From contig JAUMIR010000001.1 of the NCBI GenBank assembly GCA_030847615.1, positions 33,789,501 through 33,853,500 on the forward strand: DNA of 64,000 nt, given 5' to 3'. The position numbers and the translations under genes are program-made. The DNA comes from Gambelia wislizenii (lineage: Eukaryota; Chordata; Lepidosauria; Squamata; Crotaphytidae). Within the stretch, counting starts at the first letter, position 1; the number at the start of each line of letters is the position of its first letter. Below, piece by piece: positions 11,236-21,179 of the stretch. The notes under the pieces are model-generated. The model saw only the letters and a list, made by a program, of their open reading frames with translations, searched no databases and was not told the origin of the DNA.

Positions 11236-11816
11236 AAACCATACTTAATTTTAAATGTGTACTAAGTATTCCATCCAGACTAGTACTGGTATAATTGGTT
11301 TTCAGATTCTGTTGTTACCCCCTCTTTGCATAGCTAAGTCGAGTTGCTGCTAATTTCCCCAACATATTAGAAACTCAATATTTTCTTGGAATTTTCCAAG
11401 GAGCATTTTGGGTAACAAGCTATTGAAATCCACAAACACCTGGACAACCTTAACAGGAAAGAAGAAACCTTAAAAGTAAACAAAATCTGGCTTCCAGAAA
11501 AACAATAGAATCAAAACTCAACACTTACAAAGGAATTCCACCCAGGGACAGGGAGATTCCCAGCAGATAATGGGCCATCAACTAACCATTAGCCAAACAG
11601 ACACTAACAAGCCTTGCATTTCTATACCCAGAAACTAACCATTCAATTACACAAATTTAGATATTCTCCCCAACAGGGGTTCACAGTATATAAACTCCAC
11701 ACACACTCCCACCGAACCATTCTCTGAAGATGCCAGCCACAGATGCAGGCGAAATGTCAGAAGTAAACTCTTCCAGAACACGGCCTCACAGCCTGGAAAA
11801 AAAAACAAGGAAAATC

Positions 11817-12044
11817 TATGGATGCCGGCCTGAAAGCCTTTGACTTCACATATCTCAAGTTTCTTTAAAAAGCTGTGGAATTTGTCTGAGACAGAGCTGT
11901 GAACAAATGGCCTCATGAAATCCTCCATCCTACGTGTGGGCAGAGAAAAGGAAAAATTTCTCCAGGAGATCGATAAATTTTTCAATGGTTCCTCAGGTGA
12001 TATAACTTCTGTTGGCAGCCTGGCCAACATTTTGTATTCTGTAT
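11817..12044 (+). other. Sequence between PLE tail and diverged LTR
   Basis: The first 40 bp ('ATGGATGCCGGCCTGAAAGC', then a 'CTTTGACTTCAC' block) recur at 26410-26445 beside another PLE-tail fragment, so they belong to the PLE end. The remainder is unassigned. Confidence 0.4.
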
Positions 12045-13034
12045 TGTTAGCACCCCTGACAAGCCCCACCCTCAGGAACCCCAAAAATTCACTTATTAAT
12101 AATTTGGCATATTAATGTAGTCATCCACGTGGGAGGATCATAAATCTCGGGGACTCGCTGTAAGGATCCCAAAGGCAGGTATGAACCCATGTGTCACCCA
12201 AGGGCAGGACTATTGACAAATTCCAAACTGAAGGAAACATAATGAGGTCAAGAGGACATTTCCTGCACACACCCTAGTGACAGACAATTGATCCCATCAT
12301 TGGTGGTTGGAGTAATCCTTTGTATGAAGCTATCACTCTTCCCTTACTCCACAGACCCAGCCATCAAGGAAGCAGCTCAAACATTTAGAGTAGTTACAAC
12401 ACATTAACATCTGTGGAAGCCCATTGTTCAAACTCAGGAAATTCATAGTTCAATCTCTGGGGATACCTGAAGCCCATTGTTTCAACACATGAAATCCCAT
12501 CACCTGAGGGCACGTTTTTGGGTATAACTACTGTCCCCAAATCCCACCTCATTGCACACAGACTCCATTCCTGGGGAGACCACATCCCTCTGTGTAGCCA
12601 GGGTACACAGAGTAACTTTCTGGGGACACTATGTCTCTCTGTGGTAGCCATTCCTGCTTCATCCATCCATGTTGCCAGTCAGCTCTACGACTTTTGGACT
12701 ACAAGACAAGTGTTGTATAACCCCCAAAAAACTCCCATCTAGACCTCTGTCAACATTTCTTCTTCCATTCCTAGAGGTCTTTTGTGCATGCTTTATCACA
12801 TGAATGTGTGTGTGTGATTTGTGTTATTATTTTTAAGTCCTTAATAAATATCATTTTTAACTTTTCATCTTGTGTTTGTGTGTATGTCAGTTCAGAGTTA
12901 GTAGGGGTAAAAATAGGCATAAATGTCCACTCTGTTGCCCCTCTTGCATTGCTAAGTCAAGTTCCTGCTAATTTCCCCAAACATATTAGAAACTCGGTAT
13001 TTGCGTGGGAATTCCACGAGCAATTTGGGTAACA
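12045..13034 (+). mobile_element. Diverged third LTR of the same ERV lineage
   Basis: Starts TGTTAGCACCCC and ends TTGGGTAACA. The last 150 bp align with the two solo LTRs, for example 'GCTAATTTCCCCAAACATAT' and 'TAGAAACTCGGTATT'. A TATA-like GGTATAACTA is near 12520 and AATAAA near 12840. No matching 4-bp duplication is seen (flanks GTAT and GCAC). It may be an old or recombined copy. Confidence 0.6.
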
Positions 13035-13052
13035 GCACAGTGCTCTGAAAGG

Positions 13053-13295
13053 GCTTCGATACCCATAAGGCACCAGATCCTATCTGATCTTGGAAGCTAA
13101 GCAGGGTCAGTCCTGGTTAGTACTTGGATGGGAGGCCACCAATGAATACCAGATGCTGTAGGCTATATTTCAGAGGAGGGAATTAGCAAGACCACCTCTG
13201 AGTATTCCTTGCCTAAGAGAACCCTACGAAATTCATGGGGTCACCATATGTTGACAGGCAAACTGAATGCATGTGCATGCATGCACACACACACA
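13053..13295 (+). mobile_element. 5S rRNA-derived SINE, near full length
   Basis: The first 110 bp follow 5S rRNA closely: 'TATCTGATCTTGGAAGCTAA', 'GCAGGGTCAGTCCTGGTTAG', 'TACTTGGATGGGAGGCCACC' and 'AATACCAGATGCTGTAGGCT'. Box A (13095-13108) and box C (13125-13137) of the internal RNA polymerase III promoter are recognisable. A non-5S body and a CA-rich end follow. That body shows it is a SINE (5S-derived class, known in squamates) and not a 5S gene. A truncated copy is at 36262-36443. Confidence 0.85.
13095..13137 (+). promoter_or_regulatory. Internal Pol III promoter (boxes A and C) of 5S SINE
   Basis: AGCTAAGCAGGGTC (box A) and TGGATGGGAGGCC (box C) match 5S type 1 promoter elements with small changes. 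A 5S promoter of this type works through TFIIIA. Confidence 0.6.
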
Positions 13296-13645
13296 GTGCC
13301 CTGAACCTTGTGTCACTCTGCCAAATTGTCTGTCTATGGGTATGTTGTGTGTCTGTGGTAGGAGTGAGGTAAGACTTCTCTCACAGGACGAGAATATACA
13401 TTGGCAATTCAACAAAATGGTCTTTATTTCTCTGAAAAAAACAATATTTTAAGACGGTTTAGCTCATGTTTGCTTCAAACCACCACATGGTTCCTTAGGG
13501 TAGAAGCAGATGTTGCAAAAGACACAAGGTTGCCACAAAAAATGGCACCTCTGTATCACATGTCAAATATGCAATGTGACTCATTAATGTTCTCTTTCTA
13601 TGCTGCCAAAAATCTCTAGATCCACCAATCGAGGCCCATGATGTA

Positions 13646-14252
13646 GGGGATTATTAGACAAGCATCTAAAAATGTTTTTGTCCCACTATATTTAAAAGCA
13701 TAAATGTCCTGGCATAATAACACTTTTTATCACACGTTGCTGTAATAACAAGAAAAAGCAGCTCCAGAATTATCAGAGCACAATCGCAAGTGCTGTTTAT
13801 TTCCGTGTTTGGCAGAGTGCGTGATCTTGGCGGTTCTTGTGAGAAAACACAAGCTTGCTTAAAAGTCTAAAAACACAAAAATTAACAAAGAAGACAAATG
13901 CACAAGCACTGAAACACACTTAGAAATTTGCCAGCAAAATGGGGAAGTTAATAAAAAGAGTGTCCTATACCTAGTTTTCGCATTCTCACCCGGACGTTTT
14001 CTAGCAGGGACTGACCATTGACACTGTATTCACAAGAGCATAATGGGAAGTGGTTTCAGATGCTGGCAATATTATTAAAAAAACAGCATTGGTGATCAAT
14101 TGATGGCTTTGGCTATTAATAAAAAAGCATGCCTTTTTCATTGGACTGTAACACTTGGAGAACACGAGAGGATGACGTTGTGCGATAGGGAAGTCCTTTC
14201 ATGGTATAATATCATTGTTATCATGCCATGTTTGCCATGTCTGATAATCTCC
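13646..14252 (+). mobile_element. GGGGATTATTAGAC MITE, copy E (second subfamily)
   Basis: Starts GGGGATTATTAGAC and ends GTCTGATAATCTCC. The body includes 'TATCACACGTTGCTGTAATA', 'TTGTGAGAAAACACAAGCTT', and the shared 'CATTGACACTGTATTCACAA'. It aligns with 42589-43159 better than with copies A to D, so the family has at least two subfamilies. Confidence 0.65.
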
Positions 14253-14349
14253 ATAGAGAAAGGGCTTGGTAAACACACATAGACTGCAATCCAACATTCC
14301 CTCAGCATAGCATAAATATCCAACATGTGCAGATACACTGTGTAAGCAC

Positions 14350-14515
14350 TGTGCAATGCCTATGCAGAATAGCAACATTGTGAAACACATGCCAGTGACT
14401 GGTTGCTGTTGCACAATGCACAACATATGATACACAACAGCAATGCACAATCCATAACTGCAATGCACAATGAGCAGCTGCAACATGCAATGCACAATTG
14501 CAACATGCAAAGACA
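14350..14515. repeat. Degenerate TGCAATGCACAA repeats
   Basis: About seven imperfect copies of a TGCAATGCACAA-like word are spaced irregularly. The repeat generates overlapping Cys-rich open frames on the minus strand that look like artefacts of the repeat and not genes. Confidence 0.6.
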
Positions 14516-14850
14516 AGACACAGAGGAACATACTGTCTGTGCCACGCCATTTCCTCCACTATCATGGTAACTTTTGGTCCCACATGCATAGCATGGCTTA
14601 TGCATGGATATATCCCTAACTGGATGCCAGTCACAGTTCCCAAGGTCACAACACAAGGCAATTAACACTATAAATTATGAAGGGAGAGATTAAACTTGAG
14701 ATGAGGCTGCCAAGTTGGCAGCAGCTCTGTTCAGCAGTAGCCTTGTATTATCTAATCATCTCTGTCATTAGAATTCTTGGACTACACTCTGGTATTGAAA
14801 TTGCAAGGGTACATTTTCTACCAGCATTTGAAACAACCACAAACAAAAAG

Positions 14851-15008
14851 ATAGAGCCAATGTGGTATAGTAACCACACTGTGTGATTGGGAAATCCAGG
14901 TTTGAATCCCACTTTAGCCATGAAGCTTACTAGTAACCTTAGGCCAGTCACTATCTTTCAGCTTGATTTACCTTACAAGGTTGTTGTGAGGACACAAATG
15001 GAAAGCTT
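14851..15008 (+). mobile_element. tRNA-derived SINE, decayed
   Basis: The head AGAGCCAATGTGGTATAGT and the B-box-like GGTTTGAATCC are tRNA-like. The end 'TTACAAGGTTGTTGTGAGGA' resembles MIR/CORE-type SINE tails. It differs from the Sauria copies in lacking the BovB-like end. Confidence 0.55.
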
Positions 15009-15009
15009 T

Positions 15010-15990
15010 ACATGGCACCCTTGAACTCTTCAGAGAAAGAGTTGCCTAGAAATAAGTGGAAATAAACGGAGCATTTGTTTCCTTGAAAGCTCTGCTCTGT
15101 CATGACGCTCCTTGAGTGTCTTGTGGCAAACAATTCCTTCAGTGAACCTGCCTTACACTCTTGTAAAGAAGATAAAGGAGAGAAACTGCCTAATTTTGCT
15201 CCAGATGAAATTTCATGCAGATTCATGATCCCATGAGAGAGGAGGAAAACTCCATGGGATTTAAGAAGGAGGTCACATAGAAAGTATACATGATCTGGGA
15301 AGTTTGTTCATGTTCCAATATTTGTTTTTCTTGCTGTCTATGTGCTAGCCTTAAGCCTACATGAATCACTGTAATGAGTAGTGACATGCCATACTTTTAT
15401 TTTCAATAGTTCTTTAAATGTTTCCGGAACAGTTTCTACATAAGAAAGCACAGTCAGAATTTCTGCTTGGGTTCTTGTAATTTGCTAAAGTAAGCAAACT
15501 ATCCCAAACCACAAAAAGCCTACCCCTCAGAAAGAGACGCTTTGGAAGAGATAAATACCAAAGTATTTCTCAGTCACACTGCTACTTGGTGACTCAGTAC
15601 AGAAAGGGAGTTCTTAGCAAGATGTTGAATAACAAGTAATTTTGTTTAAAGAATGGTCATGAACATGGCGTGCTTGTTGTCACACATGGATCCTATTATT
15701 ACATTGCAACCTATGAACCCGAGGAAGGCTGTGTTGTTCTCTGACAGCTGGGGGTTGCTTTGCAACAGTTCTTTAGCTTTTGATTTGCTGAGAAAACAAA
15801 AGAAAATATCTGTTTGTTCATTTGAAATATTTTTATCCTGCTTTTCCAATCTCAAACTTTACTTTTAAACTTGCTTAGGGTCCCTCACCCATGCTAGGAT
15901 TTTCTCCCCCCTTTTAAAAGAAGAGATAATTCATGGAATGGTGTGAACCATCAAGGACAAGAGAGTGAATTTTAACTTCACAGAAACTCC
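15010..15990. other. Unique-looking non-coding DNA
   Basis: No exon, recognisable repeat or notable structure was found. Open frames are short and lack family resemblance. Confidence 0.35.
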
Positions 15991-16007
15991 ACACTCTCTA
16001 AAGCTTC

Positions 16008-16242
16008 CCATTTGGGAGGGACAGTCCAAAGTGCAAAAGTAACTCACACTCAACTAATTCAGCAAGAGGGGATGGGAGGAGGGGCTGAATCTTGCCCTTC
16101 CCAGCAGACTCAGGCAAGAGCAAACTGCTGCAGCCTCTCCTTGCTTGTCTGTTCTTCCTCATTAATAACATTTTCCAACTTGACCACACTTTGATGGCCA
16201 CATGTGTCACAGTTTTCACCTGTGAAATGTTGGCAGGTATGC
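16008..16242 (+). mobile_element. CATGCCCTCCAAC MITE family, copy 2 (partial)
   Basis: Shares 'CAGGCAAGAGCAAACTGCTG', 'GCTTGTCTGTTCTTCCTCAT' and 'TAATAACATTTTCC' with copy 1 at 8823-9193. The right end reads GAAATGTTGGCAGGTATG. The left terminus is missing. Confidence 0.6.
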
Positions 16243-16636
16243 AGCTCTACAGTCATAAAACTAGAGAAGAACCTCTGCCTCTCTAACTACACTTGTTTTC
16301 TATTATCTGGAGGTGGTATATATACAGGTGAATACTCAAGATAGCAAGCCTTGCCCACTGCACTCCAAACAGCTTCAGCCCAGTATGGCACTTTGGGATA
16401 TTATCATCTCGTTTGGCTGTCTGTAGACATCAGACCATGCTCCTCTTACTTTTCTGCTACTATGGAAAACCACTTGCCTTTGTGTTTCTCATCTCTTTTC
16501 CCAAATACATTCCATCATTCTTTTGCAGATCTTTAGCCTGTTTTTTTTGTGTGTGTGTGTGTTACCTAGACAGCTGCCAAAAAGTAGGACATGAAACATT
16601 GTCAGACTGAGGAAAGGGGCCGCAAGAGCTTTTTAA

Positions 16637-16659
16637 AATATATATATATATATATATAG
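16637..16659. repeat. (TA)n microsatellite at L1 3' end
   Basis: About eleven TA units abut the L1 3' end, in the place of a poly(A) tail. Confidence 0.9.
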
Positions 16660-17560
16660 TGCACCAGTTCTTCATTTATCATACAAGCATATTTCTGTAG
16701 CGTTTCTACCAATTTCCATAAATTGCAATTATTATACTTCTTGTTACATATTTTACACCTTGTAACTTTTATCTAATTTATACATTCATTCGAATATATT
16801 ACATTCATTCATATAATCCTATCTCCACTCATCAAATAACACATTCCCTTCCCTTCCCATCTTTCCATCCTTCCATCCTTTCGTCCCACTCTTCCCGCCC
16901 ACTTCTATACACTCCCCCATCCTTTCAACCTTTCTCCAATTCTCACTCACTTCCTGCCACTTATACACATACCACCCCAATCTTTCACATTTCTTTATCA
17001 ACTTCCAACCATTTTCCCCAATTGACTTCCCTTGTCCCTCCTCCCGTCTGGATTGCATTAGTGCTCTCTTCTTTTTTTCCTCCTCTATCCATTCTTATAT
17101 TGTGTCATCATTTCCCATATCTTTACCTTGATTTAATTTAAATATTTTGTTTCCAAATAAAACATGATTATATCTTAGCTTGTGCTTCTAAGTCTCAGTG
17201 CTGTATATTTTAGGTATGGTTTCTCTTCTCTTTTCTTCTCTTAAATGTATCTTATTTTATAGTTCCTTAATCAAGTTTATTTAGTCATTTTTATATTCCA
17301 TCTTTTTGTCCAATATTTTAAAATTGGAGACCATTCTTCTTCCAGATTTACTTTTTTTCTCTATTCAGGATACACGTTAACTTGTCATTTTCACACATCT
17401 CATTGAGTTTGACCAGCCAGTCATTTATTTAAAGGTGTCTCTTTTTTCTTCCAATTTGCCGCTACCATCAACCTTACCGCTGTTATTGCATATAGTAAAG
17501 TTCTTCCATGTTGTCTTGTAAAATTCCTTTCCAAATCAGAAGTGATATTTAACAAATAAG
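16660..17560 (-). mobile_element. L1 LINE 3' fragment
   Basis: On the minus strand 17430-17330 encodes DWLVKLNEMCENDKLTCILN, followed by EEEWSPILKYWTKRWN. This resembles the extreme C-terminus of L1 ORF2, with a stop soon after. A long purine-rich stretch follows on the minus strand (17100-16820), like the polypurine tract of L1 3' UTRs, and the element ends at the (TA)n array. The endonuclease and reverse transcriptase domains are absent, as expected for a 5'-truncated insertion. Confidence 0.6.
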
Positions 17561-17687
17561 GAGCAGCAAGAACTTTTGGTAGAGAACTGCAGTGCTCAGT
17601 ATCTTTAAATGTTGATTGTTGGCACAAAACGCCATCCTGTACAATACATTGGCTGGCTGGCTCTAAGACAGAGCGCAATAAATCTCA

Positions 17688-17924
17688 GAGCCAGTGTGGT
17701 GTGGTGGTTTGAGTGTTGGACTACAACCTTGGAGACTAGAGTATGAATCCCTGCTCAGCAATGGAAACTCACTGGGTGACCTTGGGCAAGTCACACACTC
17801 TCAGCCTCAGAAGACAGCAAAGGCAACACCCCTCTGAACAAATCTTGCCAAGAAAACCCTGTGATACATTCACTTTAGGGCCACCATAAGTCAGAAATGA
17901 CTTGAAGGCACACAACAACAACAA
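17688..17924 (+). mobile_element. Sauria tRNA SINE, near full length
   Basis: The tRNA-derived head 'GAGCCAGTGTGGTGTGGTGG' carries the A box. The B-box region reads TATGAATCCCTG. The body has 'AACTCACTGGGTGACCTTGG' then 'GCAAGTCACAC', and the tail 'CCACCATAAGTCAGAAATGA' plus CTTGAAGGCACACAAC with CAA repeats. The tail matches the 3' end of BovB LINEs. This is the most complete copy in the window. Confidence 0.85.
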
Positions 17925-18531
17925 TATTAACTTATGGGTTTTGCTGTGCACCAAGCCTACAGTGACTGTCTATAAGATTTAAATACTTGTCAGAAGAAAT
18001 AAAAATGTCTGGCACTGGAAATTTTTCACACATTTTTACCCTTTAGAAACATGCTTATGAACCATGTCCAAATCTAATGCTTGATGAAAGCAACTGAAGA
18101 AATGTTCTTTCATAAAAATGTGGAATGCCATCAGAGACAAATAACATTCCACCCTGTCCTCTGTTCAAATTTAGAAGCTGACATGTACTATCAACATGAA
18201 TATATAACTCAACAAGAATATAAAAATGTGGTACAGCCCTCGAATTTTTCATATTTCAGTGGTCAATCTGAATAACATTGAGTATGCCCTAACCAAGTGC
18301 TTCTAGAAGTCTCAGCTATTTCAATGGCAGAGGGTTGCCCATATCTTTAACTCTCAGATTTATATTAAAAAGGATATGAAGGTCATAACTTTGGGTGTTT
18401 AGAAAACTGCTAGCTGCAGTTGTTAATACTGATAACATGGTAACTTGTAAGGTGGCCAGCATACTTTAGTCTCCTCTGTATAAAGATCTGCCAGTATCAT
18501 CACAGGAGGACAGAAAATGAAATAGCCAGTA

Positions 18532-18760
18532 CAGTTGTTCCTTCGTATCCATGGATTTGGTATCCATGGATTTAAGTATTCACGGCTTATTCTTAAAAAA
18601 ATAATAATAATAATCCAAAAAGCAAACCTTGATTTTGCCATCTTATATAAGGGACACCATTCTGCTATGCCATTGCATACAATGGGACTTGAGTATTCAT
18701 GGATTTTGATATCCACGGGGGTCCTGGAACCAAACCCCAGCGAATATGAAAGGACAACTG
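18532..18760. mobile_element. pogo/Tigger-like MITE, copy 1
   Basis: Starts CAGTTGTTCCTTCGTATCC and ends AAAGGACAACTG, flanked by TA on both sides (18530-18531, 18761-18762). The TA duplication and CAGTTG termini place it in the Tc1/mariner superfamily, pogo/Tigger-like. It is 229 bp and has no transposase. Confidence 0.75.
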
Positions 18761-19302
18761 TATTGCAATGCCTTGATAAAAATCAATGCTGAAATCATAT
18801 TTAAATCTGCACAAAGGATATCGTAAGACAGACAAAGGGTACAGAAAAGAGTAATTAAAATGATTGGAGGCAGATTGGTGTGGTTGTAATGCATTGGACA
18901 GGGACTCAGGACAGATCCTACAGTTCTCTCTGGCAGTGTAAGAGCTGCTTTCCAGGGTTGCTTAGTGGAATAAACTGAGGATCAGGAGAACCATGTACAT
19001 CACCATGAGCTCATTATTGGAAATGCAGGATAAAAAAAGTGCTAACTAATAATAAAGTGATACTGGCAAAAATTTATGCAGCTATGAATGGAGTGGAGAG
19101 ACAGGGGAGATAGATTTTACTCTATTTTTCATAATGCCTATTGAAAAGGATCAGATTCTAATGGATGAAAGGAAATAGTACTTCACCTTACATAAATTTC
19201 CAAAGCCTGATTCACCAAGCTGGAAACATCTCAGTCTCTTGATGCTCATGGACTTCTACAGACACTCTCTGCCAGTGATGAAGGGGTCAATCTTCTTACA
19301 GG

Positions 19303-19425
19303 ATTCATAGAATCATAGAACTGCAGAGTTGGAAGAGACCACAAGTGCCATCCAGTCCAACCCCCTGCCATGCAGAAAATCACAATCAAAACATCCCTGA
19401 CAGATGGCCATCCAGATTCCTTGTG
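19303..19425 (-). mobile_element. CR1 LINE 3' end
   Basis: Reads, on the plus strand, TCATAGAATCATAGAA, 'GAGTTGGAAGAGACCACAAG', 'CATCCAGTCCAACCCCCTGC'. This is the reverse of the CR1 3' end with its ATTCTATG terminal repeats, as at 29233. Only the last ~120 bp are present. Confidence 0.8.
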
Positions 19426-19477
19426 CCAAGATGTGGTGGTGGCAGCTAACTTGAAAGAGTTACATCTTGGAGGTCAG

Positions 19478-19938
19478 ACCTTGCCTAGATGGGCTATTTA
19501 CCCCATCTTGCCCCTATCTTGAAGCCTTGCAGTCCAAACAATGCAGAGCCTTTGCCCCATTTTGTTCCCAGGCAGTCCTCACAATGCCTGGGGCAAAGAT
19601 GGTGCGGAGGAAGACAGGGTAAAGGCCATTAAAACATTACAGCAAAATACCCAGGGGGGAAAACGCCTCTTTGAAGATAAATCAAATTGGGCCCCATGGG
19701 AACGCAGGAGGCCATACTAGCATGCTGGCCCATCTCTGCAGTGCCTCCCCTTTCCTGGCTTCGGAGAATGTGACATGGATGGAAGCAGCAGAGGCTGCAG
19801 AGATGGGCTGACATGTCTGTGCAGAGTCCTGCCCATTTTGTGACGGTAACGGGGGAGCAATGAACCTGATCCAGGGCCATAATATGATGGCGGGAAGCCA
19901 ACATATTCTGGCCCATGTAGATCAGCCCTAGGTCTGTC
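19478..19938. mobile_element. CTTGTCTAGACGGGC MITE, copy 1
   Basis: Begins CCTTGCCTAGATGGGC and ends GGCCCATGTAGATCAGCCC, roughly inverse to each other. The body has 'TATTTACCCCATCTTGCCCC', a 'CCTTGCAGTCC' block and 'GGGGCAAAGATGGTG'. Flanks AGGTCAGA and AGGTCTGT may be a diverged 8-bp duplication, which would suggest hAT. Copies 2 and 3 are at 38498 and 41107. Confidence 0.65.
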
Positions 19939-20086
19939 AATGGCAACAGGTCATATAAGCTAAACACAACCTCAGCACTCAGATAAGTACAGGGCATACC
20001 ATAGAGGAAGAAGGTAATTTCCATGCCTGTCTACTACTGGAAAGTAGAGGCTGGTCTAGTAAAGCAGGTCTTTCCTTGTGTTTGTT

Positions 20087-20252
20087 TTAATTTATGGCAA
20101 CTCTAGGATTAACCTATCATGGGGGTTTCTGAGTCTGAGTATGTGTGACTTGCCCAAGTTCACCAGTTGGTTTTCTTGGTAAGTGGGGATTCGAACCCTT
20201 GTCTCTAGAGTCATAGTCCAACTCTCAGACCACTATGCCATGCTGGCTCCTC
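20087..20252 (-). mobile_element. Sauria tRNA SINE, minus strand, decayed
   Basis: The reverse of the Sauria order is visible: tail 'TTTATGGCAACTCTAGGATT', middle GTGTGACTTGCCCAAG, B-box reverse GGGATTCGAACCC, and head 'CACTATGCCATGCTGGCTCC'. The B box is well kept. Confidence 0.75.
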
Positions 20253-20329
20253 CCCCATAATTATACTCTGGCTTTCTCTTGCATCTTTTTCCTATTAAAC
20301 TTTAAAAAATCTTGACCTACTAATGATGT

Positions 20330-20541
20330 GCTTTCTTACTTACAGTGACTATAAGGTGAACTTATCATGTGGTTTTCTTGACAAGGTTGATTCGGGGTGT
20401 GTACTTTTGCCTTCCTCTGAGACTGAGAGAGTGTGACTTGCCCAAGGTCACCCAGTGGGCTTCCATTGCCAAGCAGGGATTCAAATCCTGGGCTCCAAGA
20501 GATATAGTCCAAAGCTCAAACTACTACACCACGCTGACTCA
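20330..20541 (-). mobile_element. Sauria tRNA SINE, minus strand, second copy
   Basis: Tail 'TTACAGTGACTATAAGGTGA', middle 'GTGTGACTTGCCCAAGGTCA' then CCCAGTGGGC, B-box reverse GGGATTCAAATCC, head 'CACCACGCTGACTC'. It lies 80 bp from the previous copy in the same orientation. Confidence 0.8.
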
Positions 20542-20989
20542 GTTAAAATTCTGGGTTAAAATAAACTGACCAGGGAAGCTGGTATAAAAAGTCTTTGATC
20601 ATACCGGGAGATGAAAGAAAATATTCTGGGATGAACAAAAAGTCATATGGCTCTTCAAAATAAAATTGTAAAGGGCAGGAAGAAAATCTGAGACTTTCTT
20701 TTTTTCTCCTCCAGTCAGTCTGGATAAACTCCGAGGGGTCAAAAGGATGTGACCCAGCAACAAAATGGCCATTTTTTTTAATCTTTCCTGTGTTTGCATA
20801 CTTACAGCAAAACAATAAAATAAAAATAATTTAAATCATTTTTGCCATAGTTATGCAAATACAGCAAAGATAAAAATATAAAAAACCCAACAGGCAGAGT
20901 TAGCCTGCTTTGAAATAGTGAGTGGGAGGGGAGAAAGCAGGAGAGGAGAAGAATCAGGCCCCCTTGTGGTACTGACTGCTGTAATACTG

Positions 20990-21155
20990 GAATTGTGATG
21001 AAGAGGTTTATCACATGGGGGGAGTTTCATAGCAGCGGAGTTGCATGAAAGAAGAGGTGTGATAACAAACATTTTCAAAGCGGTATGCTCTTGTTTCCTT
21101 TCATAACGTGATTGCCCCAAGACACTAGCCTCATGTGATAATCTCCTAGGTGTCC
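20990..21155. mobile_element. Possible partial MITE of the TTATCACA group
   Basis: Contains TTTATCACATGGGGG, a GTGTGATAAC word and ends TGTGATAATCTCC, resembling termini of the 13646-14252 subfamily. The body is not clearly alignable. Confidence 0.35.
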
Positions 21156-21179
21156 CATGTCCCAATCTCTTTTCCCTGT

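Larger units (their letters stand above)
10535..11417 (+). mobile_element. Solo LTR of an endogenous retrovirus, copy 1
   Basis: Begins TGTAACCCC and ends GGGTAACA, with TG...CA termini. It is flanked by the perfect 4-bp duplication AGCT at 10531-10534 and 11418-11421. It contains a TATA box (10983-10989) and a polyadenylation signal AATAAA (11230-11235) in the proper order, giving a U3-R-U5 layout. No internal gag, pol or env sequence lies beside it, so it is a solo LTR left by LTR-LTR recombination. The 4-bp duplication suits a class I (gammaretrovirus-like) ERV. A near-identical copy lies at 27035-27939. Confidence 0.85.
10478..11816 (+). mobile_element. Penelope-like element tail, right palindrome arm
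   Basis: The arm is split by a solo LTR at 10535-11417. Before the LTR it encodes EILDQANNYHVRMHREA. After it the frame resumes as IEIHKHLDNLNRKEETLKVN and reaches a stop shortly after KIWLPEKQ. Removing the LTR and one target-duplication copy restores about 450 bp complementary to the left arm. The protein end resembles the C-terminus of GIY-YIG-containing PLE proteins. The residues supporting this are the HREAIEIHKH block and the following NxNRKEE. Confidence 0.7.

Noticed and set aside
13053..13164. Functional 5S rRNA gene
   Set aside because: The 5S-like part has many changes, including in the loop and end regions, and continues into a SINE body and a CA-rich tail instead of a T-run terminator.
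14199..14668. Cys-rich small secreted proteins on the minus strand
   Set aside because: Three overlapping frames arise from the same TGCAATGCACAA repeats. None has a convincing start context or family resemblance.
16819..17058. Lys/Glu/Trp-rich protein on the minus strand
   Set aside because: It is the purine-rich 3' UTR of the L1 fragment read in one frame. The L1 ORF2 stop lies upstream of it.
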